Source: Paractinoplanes toevensis
GTDB taxonomy: Bacteria; Actinomycetota; Actinomycetes; Mycobacteriales; Micromonosporaceae
Assembly (NCBI RefSeq): GCF_018332695.1
Contig: NZ_BOQN01000038.1
Span: forward strand, 62,001-126,000
Direction of reading: 5' to 3'
DNA: 64,000 nucleotides
Shown here one piece after another: positions 50,208 through 57,861 of this stretch (positions are counted from its first letter, which is position 1; each line of letters opens with the position of its first letter). Made by a program: the position numbers and the translations under genes. The notes under the pieces were generated by a model that was not told the origin of the DNA, ran no database searches, and worked only from the letters and a program-made list of their open reading frames with translations.

Positions 50208-51088
50208 CCGGTGCGGTACCGGCCGGGCGCGACGCCGTGCCGGCGCTTGAACGCGGTGGCGAACGCGAACTCGGAGGTGTAACCCACCCGGGCCGCGACC
50301 ACGCTGAGCGGCGCGTCCGACTCGCGCAGCAGCCGGGCCGCGGTGACCATGCGCCACCAGGTCAGATAGGTCAACGGCGGCTGACCGGTGCGCTCGGCGA
50401 AGCGGCGGGCGAACGGCGCCCGGGACAGTCCGGCCCGCGCGGCGAGAGTCGCGACCGTCCACGGCCGGGCCGGCTCGCGGTGCATCGCCTCCAGCGCGGC
50501 CGCGGTGGCCGGCTCGTTGACCGCCGCCGCCCAGCCCGTCTCCGACCGGTCCAGCCAGGTGCGCAGGATGTGCAGCAGCAGGGTGTCGAGCAGCGCGGGC
50601 ACGATGGCGTCGGTGCCGAGCCGGGGGCGTTCCATCTCGGCGGCCAGCAGGTCGACGGTGCCCCGCAACTCGGCCGGCCGGGGCAGGTGGATCAGGTCGG
50701 GCAGGCCGGCCAGCAGCGGATGGGCGCGGTCGGTGCCCAGTTCGTAGGCGCCGCAGAGGGTCACGGTGTCCGGTGCGGTGACCGCCACGTAGCCGTCCGA
50801 GGCCCGCGGGTCGCCGGGGTGGCAGGCGGGCGCGACCGGCCGGGTCGCCGGGTCGTCGGCGAGGATGTGCCCGGCGCCGTGCGGGCGGAACACCACGTCC
50901 CCGACCGCCAGGGGCAGCGGGTCGGCCGCCGGCCGCAGCAGCCAGCACGGTCCACGCAGGACGATCTGGAAGCCGGCCGAGCCGGGCACCGCGGCGAACT
51001 CCTGCGCCCACGGCGCCTGCCAGCCGGCCAGCGCCGAGCGGGGCCGGCCGGTGCGCATCACCGTGATCACGTCGCTGAGCACGTCCAC
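50189..51088 (-). CDS. AraC-family regulator with cupin_6 sensor domain
   Basis: 299-residue transcription factor. The N-terminal cupin (MDVLSDVITVMRTGRPRSAL, QIVLRGPCWLLRPA, LAVGDVVFRPHGAGHILAD) probably binds a small effector. The C-terminal double HTH reads WTVATLAARAGLSRAPFARR, then LSVVAARVGYTSEFAFATAF. GTG 51088 is chosen; TACGGT lies 6 nt before it on the minus strand as a -10 box, suggesting a leaderless message. It is divergent from an oxidoreductase gene 84 bp away, its probable target, as for related AraC/oxidoreductase pairs. Confidence 0.87.
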   Translation of the reverse strand: MDVLSDVITVMRTGRPRSALAGWQAPWAQEFAAVPGSAGFQIVLRGPCWLLRPAADPLPLAVGDVVFRPHGAGHILADDPATRPVAPACHPGDPRASDGYVAVTAPDTVTLCGAYELGTDRAHPLLAGLPDLIHLPRPAELRGTVDLLAAEMERPRLGTDAIVPALLDTLLLHILRTWLDRSETGWAAAVNEPATAAALEAMHREPARPWTVATLAARAGLSRAPFARRFAERTGQPPLTYLTWWRMVTAARLLRESDAPLSVVAARVGYTSEFAFATAFKRRHGVAPGRYRTGYSEIQ

Positions 51089-51138
51089 CTCGACACCGTA
51101 GCGAGACGATCGCGTATGGACCAGCGACTGTCGCGCAT

Positions 51139-51166
51139 TGTTCGTCTTCGCCGGCCGCCATAGGTT
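51139..51166 (+). promoter_or_regulatory. Promoter of the oxidoreductase gene
   Basis: TTGTTC (51139-51144), a 16-bp spacer and TAGGTT (51161-51166), which ends 6 nt before GTG 51173. No Shine-Dalgarno is present, so the message is probably leaderless. It lies within the 84-bp AraC/oxidoreductase divergent gap. Confidence 0.5.
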
Positions 51167-51172
51167 CGCCTG

Positions 51173-51961
51173 GTGAAAGCCATGCGAATTCATCGGTACG
51201 GGGACGCCGCCGAGATCCGGGCGGACGACGTGCCGCGCCCCGTGCCCGGCCCGGGCGAAGTGCTGGTCCGGGTCGAGGCCACCTCGTTCAACCCGTCCGA
51301 CATCGGGCTGCGCCGCGGGCTGCTGCGCGACATCATGCCGGTCGAACTGCCGGTCACCCTCGGCGGCGAGGTCGCCGGCACGGTCGTCGGGACCGGCGAG
51401 CGGGTGGTCGGCCGGGCGTCCGGCGCCGCCGCCGAATACGTCGCGGTGCCGGCCCGCAGCCTCGTCGCGGCACCCACCACGGTGCCCCTCGCGCACGCCG
51501 CCGTGCTGCCGATCGCCGGGGTCACCGCCTGGCAGGCCGTGTTCGAACACGCGAAGATCGCGGCCGGGCAGCGCGTGCTCGTCAACGGGGCCGGCGGGGC
51601 GGTCGGCCGGATCGCGGTGCAGTTGGCCGCACACGCCGGCGCGCACGTCACCGCGACGGCCCGGCCGGGCAGCGTCGACGCCGTCCTGCATCTCGCTCCG
51701 ATCGGGGTCGGCGACGCGGCGTCGCTGCTGCGGCCGGGCGGAGTGCTGGTGTCGATCACCGACCGGGTGCCGCCGCCCGGCGTGCACTTCGTGACCCGTG
51801 ACGACGCCGGGGATCTGGCCGTCCTCGTCGCGCTCGTCGACGCCGGCGTCGTACACCTCGATGTCCGGACCCGGCCGCTGGCCGACCTGGCCCTCGTCCA
51901 TCGGGAGGCCGAGGCCGGTCTCCTGGGCGGCAAGACCGTGCTGGTCATCCACGGCAGATGA
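51173..51961 (+). CDS. Zinc-free quinone-oxidoreductase-like dehydrogenase, shortened
   Basis: 262-residue MDR-superfamily protein. The GroES-like half is complete (RPVPGPGEVLVRVEATSFNP, LGGEVAGTVVGTGERVVGR), and the NADPH fold begins normally (VLVNGAGGAVGRIAVQLAAH). Directly after HVTATARPG it continues SVDAVLHLAPIG, omitting the ~30 residues usually found between these points, including the LGADEVIDY segment that shapes the cofactor pocket. Family members are about 300-310 residues. Activity is therefore uncertain although the frame is open throughout. It would reduce quinones or enones if active. Divergent from an AraC regulator. Confidence 0.75.
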   Translation: MKAMRIHRYGDAAEIRADDVPRPVPGPGEVLVRVEATSFNPSDIGLRRGLLRDIMPVELPVTLGGEVAGTVVGTGERVVGRASGAAAEYVAVPARSLVAAPTTVPLAHAAVLPIAGVTAWQAVFEHAKIAAGQRVLVNGAGGAVGRIAVQLAAHAGAHVTATARPGSVDAVLHLAPIGVGDAASLLRPGGVLVSITDRVPPPGVHFVTRDDAGDLAVLVALVDAGVVHLDVRTRPLADLALVHREAEAGLLGGKTVLVIHGR

Positions 51962-51997
51962 GACCCCGCTCCGGCCGGCCGTGCAACGATCCGCGCC

Positions 51998-53068
51998 ATG
52001 GGGATCGTCTTCCTCGTGGTGGTCGGGGCGCGGTTCGTCGTGCCGCTGTTCATTCCGCTGTTCCCGCTGCCCGCGATCGTGGCGGCGCTCGTGCTCGACG
52101 GCATCGACCAGTCGGTGTTCCAGTGGTTCGGCTACGACCCGCCCGGCTACCAGAGCTACGACAAGGCGATGGACATGTTCTACCTGTCCGTCGCCTACCT
52201 GTCGGTGCTGCGCAACTGGACCAGCCGGCCGGCCCTCCGGGTGGCCCGGTTCCTCTTCTTCTACCGGCTCGCCGGGGTCGTGCTGTTCGAGCTGGTCGCG
52301 TGGCGGCCACTGCTGCTGATCTTCCCGAACACCTTCGAATACTTCTTCATCGCGTACGAAATCGTCCGCCTCCGTTGGAACCCGGCGAGCGTGAGTGCCC
52401 GAGGGTGGGTGACCACCGCGGCCTGCATCTGGGTTTTTGTGAAGCTTCCGCAGGAGTGGTGGATCCACGTCGCCCAACTCGACGTGACCGACACCCTGCA
52501 GGCCCACCCCGGGCTGATCCCCGTCCTCGCCGCACTCGGCGTAGCCCTGGTGCTCTTCGTGCGGCTCTGGCTGTGGCCCCGCCTGCCCGGCCCGGCCTGG
52601 ACCACGCGGGTGGCCGCCGAACCGCTCCCGGCCGAGATCGACACCGCGGCCGAACGGGACCACTGGGTCACCACGCACTGGCGGCTGCTGTCCGGGGCGA
52701 CCGCCGAGAAGGTGATGCTCATCGGACTGCTGTGCGTCATCTATGGCGAGGTGCTGCCCGGCATCCGAGCCACGCACTTGCAGATGTTCCTGGGCATCGG
52801 CGTGTTCGTGCTGGTCAACACGGCGATCACGCTGGCCGTGGCTCGCCGCACCGGCAGCCGCGAGTCGGCAGTCGCGGCGTTCGGCCTGCGGCTGTTGACC
52901 AACGCCGGCCTGGTGCTGGCGGTGGAGCTGCTGCGCGGCGAGCTGAAGCTGGGCAACGCACTCTTCTTCACACTGCTCCTGAGCCTGCTGATCACCCTGG
53001 ACGACCGCTTCCGCCCGGTAGCCCAGGTCAGACAGTCATCCCGAGAATCCCGGTCCGCGGCCACGTAG
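51998..53068 (+). CDS. Polytopic membrane protein, unknown function
   Basis: 356-residue integral membrane protein with about eight hydrophobic segments (IVFLVVVGARFVVPLFIPLF, FFYRLAGVVLFELVAW, PVLAALGVALVLFVRLWLW, MLIGLLCVIYGEVLPGI, IGVFVLVNTAITLAVAR, LTNAGLVLAVELL, ALFFTLLLSLLITLD). Distinctive motifs are DGIDQSVFQWFGYDPPGYQS and LPQEWWIHVAQLDVTD. Similar conserved proteins occur across actinobacteria without assigned function. It starts at ATG 51998, 36 bp after the oxidoreductase, and could be co-transcribed with it. Confidence 0.68.
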   Translation: MGIVFLVVVGARFVVPLFIPLFPLPAIVAALVLDGIDQSVFQWFGYDPPGYQSYDKAMDMFYLSVAYLSVLRNWTSRPALRVARFLFFYRLAGVVLFELVAWRPLLLIFPNTFEYFFIAYEIVRLRWNPASVSARGWVTTAACIWVFVKLPQEWWIHVAQLDVTDTLQAHPGLIPVLAALGVALVLFVRLWLWPRLPGPAWTTRVAAEPLPAEIDTAAERDHWVTTHWRLLSGATAEKVMLIGLLCVIYGEVLPGIRATHLQMFLGIGVFVLVNTAITLAVARRTGSRESAVAAFGLRLLTNAGLVLAVELLRGELKLGNALFFTLLLSLLITLDDRFRPVAQVRQSSRESRSAAT

Positions 53069-53174
53069 CGAGAGGCGCGGTGGGCCGTGCGTCCAGGGCG
53101 GGGGCCCCGCTGAGCTTTAGGGGTGGCAGCCGCTCGGCCACCTCGCGTCGATTAAGAATACCCACTTTCGGCAT
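53028..53174 (-). CDS. Possible 48-residue peptide, unknown
   Basis: Open frame on the minus strand starting ATG 53174 (MPKVGILNRREVAERLPPL) and ending GILGMTV. An AAGGCGAC sequence lies upstream at Shine-Dalgarno distance, in an AT-richer stretch (53100-53350) unlike coding DNA nearby. It overlaps the 3' end of the rightward membrane protein by 41 bp. No family is recognised. It could be a small peptide or precursor, or chance; confidence is low. Confidence 0.25.
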   Translation of the reverse strand: MPKVGILNRREVAERLPPLKLSGAPALDARPTAPLATWPRTGILGMTV

Positions 53175-53349
53175 GTCGTCGCCTTCGACAATTGGGCTCC
53201 CGGCAGCAATGCTGTGCCGGAGGATGATTTCGCCCTCCGTGCCTTTTGCTGGGCGAGCTTTTCGCCCCTTTTCCCAAGATCGTTGCCGATTATTCAGCAA
53301 CTGATGCCGTCGGTCTATTCTTGGCGTTCCCCCAGGCTTTAGTGACGTG

Positions 53350-54408
53350 TTATTGGCGCAATGTCGCGGCCCAATGCCGGCCGGAGCGAGCCTGTTGTCG
53401 CACAGCGATCGCCGCCGGGTGCACCGCGATTCCGCCGACAGCGATACGGCCGATGGACCTCCCCTCCGGGGCGGGAGTCGCGAGGGCGGGAGTCGCGAGG
53501 GCGGGAGTCGCGAGGGCGGGAGTCGCGAGGGTGGCGGTCGCGTAGTCGGGGGGCGCACGGGCGGGAGGCGCGCAGCGCGCGGACGCGGACCGTGCGACGA
53601 CATCGGGCAACCGGCATCGTCCGGTCCCGCTCTGCCGAGCCGTGACGGCCGACGGCCTCGGCCGGGCGTTCCTACTCGGCTCGGCTGGGTGCACCGACGC
53701 AGCCCGGCCCGGAGTGTCGGCCCGGCCTGGAGTGTCGGCTCCGCCCGGAGTGTCAGCCCCGCCCGGAGTGTCGGTCCCGCCCGGAGTGTCGGTCCCGCGG
53801 GGAGTGTCCGCTCGGGCTGGACTGTCGGTTCGGCCTGGAGCGTCCGCCTGGATGGGACTGTCCGGCTGGCCGGGACTGTGCGGCTGGCCGGGACTGTCCG
53901 CCTGGCGCGCGGCGTCGGCCTGCGTCGCCGCTCCGGTCTGCCACGGGGACTCGCTCTGAGCAGCGGTAACTGCCATGTGCGTGGGATCGGTCCGGGCGGT
54001 CGCTTCTGTTGCGCGCGCGGATTCCGCGTGCGTTTCGGTGTCCGTCCGGCACGTGGAAGCTGCCTGGCCGGCGAGGGCGGGCCGCTGCTTCTCGCCTGCC
54101 GGCACGTCACGCCCGGCTGAGGCATCGCGGCCCGGCGCGGGCCGCTGCGCACAGGTCGCCCCCTCCGGCCAGATCAGTGGTGGGACCGGCTCGGCGTGAT
54201 CATGCAGGCCCACCTCGGCGCACCTGCGGGAGCAGCCGTGCAGCTGGCACAGCTTGCGCGCGTGGCGCCGCGCGAGGCCCCAATTTCGGCGACGCGCATG
54301 GTCGCGGCGGAACTCCTCTTTCGTCGGCGAATAGTTACGTGCTCGGGTGCGGTCACGCAGGGCAGCATTGGTGGACCGGCTGAATAGCTGAAGCTGCTGG
54401 TACCGCAT
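53350..54408 (-). CDS. Repeat-rich, probably disordered protein, unknown function
   Basis: 352 residues. The first ~95 look like an ordered, basic domain with normal high-GC codon bias: MRYQQLQLFSRSTNAALRDR, EEFRRDHARRRNWGLARRHA, RKLCQLHGCSRRCAEVG, and PVPPLIWPEGATC. From about residue 100 the chain is low in complexity, with six-residue repeats of the DTPGGA type (about eleven units, 18 bp each) and five-residue ALATP repeats (four units, 15 bp each). The Cys spacing CQLHGCSRRC suggests metal binding. No signal peptide is seen. The opposite strand is also partly open because the repeats are multiples of three, but codon bias of the N-terminal part favours this strand. Confidence 0.45.
   Translation of the reverse strand: MRYQQLQLFSRSTNAALRDRTRARNYSPTKEEFRRDHARRRNWGLARRHARKLCQLHGCSRRCAEVGLHDHAEPVPPLIWPEGATCAQRPAPGRDASAGRDVPAGEKQRPALAGQAASTCRTDTETHAESARATEATARTDPTHMAVTAAQSESPWQTGAATQADAARQADSPGQPHSPGQPDSPIQADAPGRTDSPARADTPRGTDTPGGTDTPGGADTPGGADTPGRADTPGRAASVHPAEPSRNARPRPSAVTARQSGTGRCRLPDVVARSASARCAPPARAPPDYATATLATPALATPALATPALATPAPEGRSIGRIAVGGIAVHPAAIAVRQQARSGRHWAATLRQ
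53471..53530. repeat. 15-bp tandem repeat, four exact copies
   Basis: GCGGGAGTCGCGAGG repeated four times without change (53471-53530), followed by a diverged half copy. On the minus strand it encodes ALATP repeats. Confidence 0.85.
53711..53908. repeat. 18-bp tandem repeat, about eleven degenerate copies
   Basis: Units anchored by GGAGTGTC or GGACTGTC recur every 18 bp (53711, 53729, 53747, 53765, 53783, 53801, 53819, 53837, 53855, 53873, 53891). On the minus strand they encode DTPGGA/DSPGQP-type repeats. Confidence 0.85.
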
Positions 54409-54513
54409 GGATATATTCTTTCGCGCCCCGCATTGCGTCCGCTAAGGAAGGATCATGCCAATCGCGGAAACAATTCCCGGCCCGACAGAGAGGTAACCTC
54501 GACGAGGACAAAG

Positions 54514-55158
54514 TCAGGCTCGCAGGTAACGCAGGACGGCCAGGACCCGCCGGTGGTCGGAGCGGTCGTGGGGCAGGTCCAGCTTCGTGAAGATGGACGT
54601 CACGTGCTTTTCCACGCTGCGCTCCACCAGGTGCAGGGACTCGGCGATGGCCACGTTGGAGCGGCCCTCCGCCAGCAGGCCGAGGATCTCGCGCTCGCGG
54701 GCGCTGAGCCGGGCGAGGCCGGCGTCCACCGCGGGCGCGGCCAGCAGGTGCCGCACGAGTTCCGGGTCCAGGGCGGTGCCGCCGGCCGCGACCCGGCGCA
54801 GCGCGTCCACGAACTCGTCGGTACTGACGATGCGGTCCTTCAGCAGGTAGCCGACCTTGCCGGCGTTCTCCGACAGCAGCCGCCGGGCATAGCTCGTCTC
54901 CACCCACTGGGAGAAGACCAAGACCCCGATCTGGGGGTACGCCGACCGGATGGTCAACGCCGCGCGCAACCCCTCGTCGGTGTGCGTGGGTGGCATCCGC
55001 ACGTCCACGACGGCGGCATCCGGTTGTTCCCGGTCGACGGCGGCCAGGAGCGTGTCGCCGTCGCTGACAGCGGCGGCCACCTCGATGCCGTGCTCGCCGA
55101 GCAGCAGCACGATGCCGTCCCGCAGCAGCGGGTTGTCCTCGGCGATGACGACGCGCAT
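54514..55158 (-). CDS. LuxR/NarL-family response regulator
   Basis: 214-residue regulator: acidic pair in VIAEDNP, phosphoacceptor Asp52 (AAVVDVRMPP), and a C-terminal LuxR HTH (LSAREREILGLLAEGRSNVA, then VEKHVTSIFTKL). ATG 55158 lies one base after the kinase stop (55160-55162), so translation is coupled. Last gene of a four-gene leftward operon (ATPase, permease, kinase, regulator). Confidence 0.9.
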   Translation of the reverse strand: MRVVIAEDNPLLRDGIVLLLGEHGIEVAAAVSDGDTLLAAVDREQPDAAVVDVRMPPTHTDEGLRAALTIRSAYPQIGVLVFSQWVETSYARRLLSENAGKVGYLLKDRIVSTDEFVDALRRVAAGGTALDPELVRHLLAAPAVDAGLARLSAREREILGLLAEGRSNVAIAESLHLVERSVEKHVTSIFTKLDLPHDRSDHRRVLAVLRYLRA

Positions 55159-55159
55159 G

Positions 55160-56545
55160 TCAGTACTCCCGGGGCAGAGTCATGGTCACGATGGTCGGGC
55201 CGCCCGCGGGGGAGTCGACCCGCAGGCCGCCGTCGAGGGCTTCGGCACGACGGGCCAGCCCGGCCAGGCCGCTGCCCGCCGGCGTTGCGCCGCCCGGCCC
55301 GCCAGCCGCGCCGCCGCCCGGCCCGCCAGCCGCGCCGCCGCCAGGCCCGCCAGCCGCGCCGCCGCCGCCCGGCCCGCCTCCCGGCACGCCGCCCCCTGGG
55401 CCGCCGCCCGGCCCGCCAGCCGCGCCGCCGCCGCCCGGCCCGCCTCCCGGCACGCCGCCCCCTGGGCCGCCGCCCGGCCCGCCGGTCGGGGCGCCGACTG
55501 CCGCGCCGCCCTGGCCGTCGTCGTGGACGGTCAGGGTGAGGCGGGTGGGGTCGTCGGTCAGGACGATCGCCACCCTCGTGGCTTTGGCGTGCCGGGCCAC
55601 GTTGGTGAGCAGTTCCGCGACGGTGAAGTAGATCGCCGAGGCGGTGGCGTCGGGTGGGCGGCCGGCCAGGTCCACCCGCACCGTGGCGGGGACCGCGCTG
55701 CGGGCGGCCAGCGTGGACAGGGCGATCTCGAGACCGTCGTCGAGTGCGGGCGGGTGCATGCCCCGGACTATGTCGCGCAGCTCGGCCAGGGCCTCGGTGA
55801 CGGTGTGGCGGGAGTCGGCGGCCAATGCGCGTACGTCAGGCTCGTCGGTTTTGTGCTCTATCCGCGCTAGTTGGACGCCCAGGGTGACCAGCCGCGCCTG
55901 GGTGCCGTCGTGCAGATCGCGTTCGACGCGGCGCAGCAGGGCCGCCGCGTCGGCCTGCAGGGCCGCCCGGCCCGCCTCCAGCTGGGCGATCCGCCGCGCC
56001 GCCTTGCTGGGGTGCAGCAGGCCGCGCACCAGCAGCGAATCGGCGAACACCACGAGCCGGACGAACCACGGCGCGGCCAGCAGCAACAGCAGACCCTCGC
56101 CGGCCACCAGCCAGGAGCCCGCCCAGCTGTGGTCGCCCGCCTCGGCGAACCACCAGGCCGGATAGGTGAGTGCCGCCAGTCCGCTGCCCAGCAGGAACAC
56201 GGTGAAGTAGGCACCGGTGTAGATCAGGGCGAAACCCACGAAGCAGTACGCGAGGGCGCGCCACGCGGTGCTGTCGGTCAGCGGGTTGCGGCTCGCCGGT
56301 TTCGCGTCCGGCCAGTCCCAGCCGAGCAGTTTGCGGGCCGGCGCGCGGAAGTAGGCGGGGGTGCGCCGGGCCACCGCGAGCAGGCCGGCCAGCAGCGCCA
56401 GCCCGAAGATCACGACAGAGAGCCCGCAGGCCGCGATGCCCAGCAGGGCGAGTGCGGTGGTGGGCAGCCGCAGCACCGCTCCGGACAGGACGAACGCCAG
56501 CTCGCGCCACCAGCGGGCGCTCGCCCACACCCGGAGCAGGATCAC
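55160..56545 (-). CDS. Sensor histidine kinase with glycine-rich insertion in the ATP lid
   Basis: 461-residue kinase. Several N-terminal helices (ALALLGIAACGLSVVIFGLA, LAYCFVGFALIYTGAYFTVF, GEGLLLLLAAPWFVRLVVFA), then H-box RRVERDLHDGTQARLVTLGV, N-box VAELLTNVARHA and G1 box VHDDGQGG (341-347). Between G1 and the G2 box GSGLAGLARRAEALDGG (424 on), where relatives have a lid of about 10-15 residues, sits a ~72-residue insertion of GGPGGG, GVPGGGPGGGGAA and GGPGGGAA repeats. Start GTG 56545 overlaps the permease stop (GTGA). The ATPase core is otherwise intact, so activity may be retained. Confidence 0.87.
   Translation of the reverse strand: MILLRVWASARWWRELAFVLSGAVLRLPTTALALLGIAACGLSVVIFGLALLAGLLAVARRTPAYFRAPARKLLGWDWPDAKPASRNPLTDSTAWRALAYCFVGFALIYTGAYFTVFLLGSGLAALTYPAWWFAEAGDHSWAGSWLVAGEGLLLLLAAPWFVRLVVFADSLLVRGLLHPSKAARRIAQLEAGRAALQADAAALLRRVERDLHDGTQARLVTLGVQLARIEHKTDEPDVRALAADSRHTVTEALAELRDIVRGMHPPALDDGLEIALSTLAARSAVPATVRVDLAGRPPDATASAIYFTVAELLTNVARHAKATRVAIVLTDDPTRLTLTVHDDGQGGAAVGAPTGGPGGGPGGGVPGGGPGGGGAAGGPGGGPGGGVPGGGPGGGGAAGGPGGGAAGGPGGGAAGGPGGATPAGSGLAGLARRAEALDGGLRVDSPAGGPTIVTMTLPREY
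55280..55498 (-). repeat. Glycine/proline-rich tandem repeat within kinase gene
   Basis: In-frame tandem repeats: two copies of a ~66-bp unit (GGPGGGPGGGVPGGGPGGGG with AA) and three of a 24-bp unit (GGPGGGAA). Being multiples of three, unit changes keep the frame. Very high G+C makes the assembly here worth confirming. Confidence 0.85.
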
Positions 56546-57861
56546 CCGACGACCTCGATCGGCGGTTGCCGCAGCATCGCGGCGGCCGGCAGGGCCAGCC
56601 CGGCCAGGACCAGCGCGGCCGTCCCCAGGATGCTGCCGGCCAGGAACGGCGCCGGCACCCACGGGCGCCAGGTGCCCAGGGCGGTGTGCAGCAGGGGGAG
56701 CAGGACGGTCGCGGCCACCACGGCCCCGGCCACGAGCGCGGTGGCGGTCACCACCAGAGCCTCGCAGATCACCACCCGCAGCGTGTGCCCCCGGGTCCCG
56801 CCGACCAGTCGCATGACGGCCAGGTCGTTGCGCCGGGCCCGGATCACGGTGATCAGCGTGTTGACCGCGGCGATCGCCGCGAAGGCGGTGTACGTGCCGG
56901 TTCCGGCGTAGGTCAGCCACCGGTCGGCGGCGGCCTGGGCGACACCGGTGACGTGTTCGGTGGTGGCGGCGATGACGATGGTGAACGCGGCGAATCCGAT
57001 GGCCAGGGTCAGCGGGACCAGCGCACCGGACAGCGAGCGGCGGCGGGCGACCACGTTGTCCGCGGCGACCTGGCCGGCCGCGCCGAACAGACGGGCCGCC
57101 GGCGCCGCGAGCCGCAGCAGCACCGGGCCCAGCATGCCGACGCCGAAGCACATCGCCAGCATGACGAACAGGCCGGCGTTGTCGGCGGTCTGCGCGTCCG
57201 CGTCGCTGATCAGGACCGCGAGCGCGATGCCGCCACCGACCAGGAGCAGACCCATCGGCGTACGGATGCGGCCCTTCCGCCGCCCCGGCACCGCGGCCTC
57301 GGTCATCGCCATCGCCGGGCGCAGCCGGGACGGCCGGATCGCGGCGATCAGCGCCCCGAGCAGCGAGGTGCCGATGGTGACCGCGAACGCGATCGGCACG
57401 GTGCCGCCGTGGATCCGGAAGGTCACCTCGGCCGGCACGATGCCGTGGCCGACGAGGCCGTGCACCCAGGCCCGGCCGAGCAGCAACCCGAGCGGTACGC
57501 CGGCCACCGTGGCCGGGACGGCGACGATGGCGGCCTGCGCGGCGATCGCCCGCCGCACCCGCCAGGGCGTGGCGCCGACCGTGCGGAACAGGGCGAGGTC
57601 GCGGCCCTGGTCGGCGATCGCGGTCCCGATCGTCACCCCGACCACCAGGATGGACAGATAGATCGACATCATCAGGAAGAGGATCCCGATGTCGGCCGTC
57701 CCGTCGGCGGTCATCGTGGCCCGCTGGGCCGCGGTCAGCGGCGCGCCGCCGAGCGACGCCGTCCCGCAGAGGCCGATGGTGACCAGCGCGGCCGCCAGCG
57801 ACTGGGTGGTCGCCGGGCCGAGGAACGCCCACGGGTTCCGCCGGAGCGCCTGCCGGATCAC
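56542..57861 (-). CDS. FtsX-type ABC transporter permease
   Basis: 439-residue permease: an N-terminal helix, a first three-helix block (LFLMMSIYLSILVVGVTIGT, AIVAVPATVAGVPLGLLLG, VPIAFAVTIGTSLLGALIAA), a central pair (GLLLVGGGIALAVLI, NAGLFVMLAMCFGVGMLG) and C-terminal block (YTAFAAIAAVNTLITVI, EALVVTATALVAGAVVAATV, LGTAALVLAGLALPAAAM). Coupling motifs are GRDLALFRTVGATPWRVRRA and RNDLAVMRLVGGTRGHTLRV. External loops are short, so it resembles export-type FtsX permeases in antibiotic-response operons. It overlaps both neighbours by 4 bp. Confidence 0.87.
   Translation of the reverse strand: MIRQALRRNPWAFLGPATTQSLAAALVTIGLCGTASLGGAPLTAAQRATMTADGTADIGILFLMMSIYLSILVVGVTIGTAIADQGRDLALFRTVGATPWRVRRAIAAQAAIVAVPATVAGVPLGLLLGRAWVHGLVGHGIVPAEVTFRIHGGTVPIAFAVTIGTSLLGALIAAIRPSRLRPAMAMTEAAVPGRRKGRIRTPMGLLLVGGGIALAVLISDADAQTADNAGLFVMLAMCFGVGMLGPVLLRLAAPAARLFGAAGQVAADNVVARRRSLSGALVPLTLAIGFAAFTIVIAATTEHVTGVAQAAADRWLTYAGTGTYTAFAAIAAVNTLITVIRARRNDLAVMRLVGGTRGHTLRVVICEALVVTATALVAGAVVAATVLLPLLHTALGTWRPWVPAPFLAGSILGTAALVLAGLALPAAAMLRQPPIEVVG

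Noticed and set aside
53471..53530. Regular short repeats that could suggest a CRISPR array.
   Set aside because: The units are contiguous 15-bp copies with no unique spacers and no cas genes; they are coding-type tandem repeats.
53347..54120. Long open frames on the plus strand through the repeat region (SVGPA and GGSRE-type repeats).
   Set aside because: They exist because repeat lengths are multiples of three; the non-repeat N-terminal part with good codon bias is on the minus strand.
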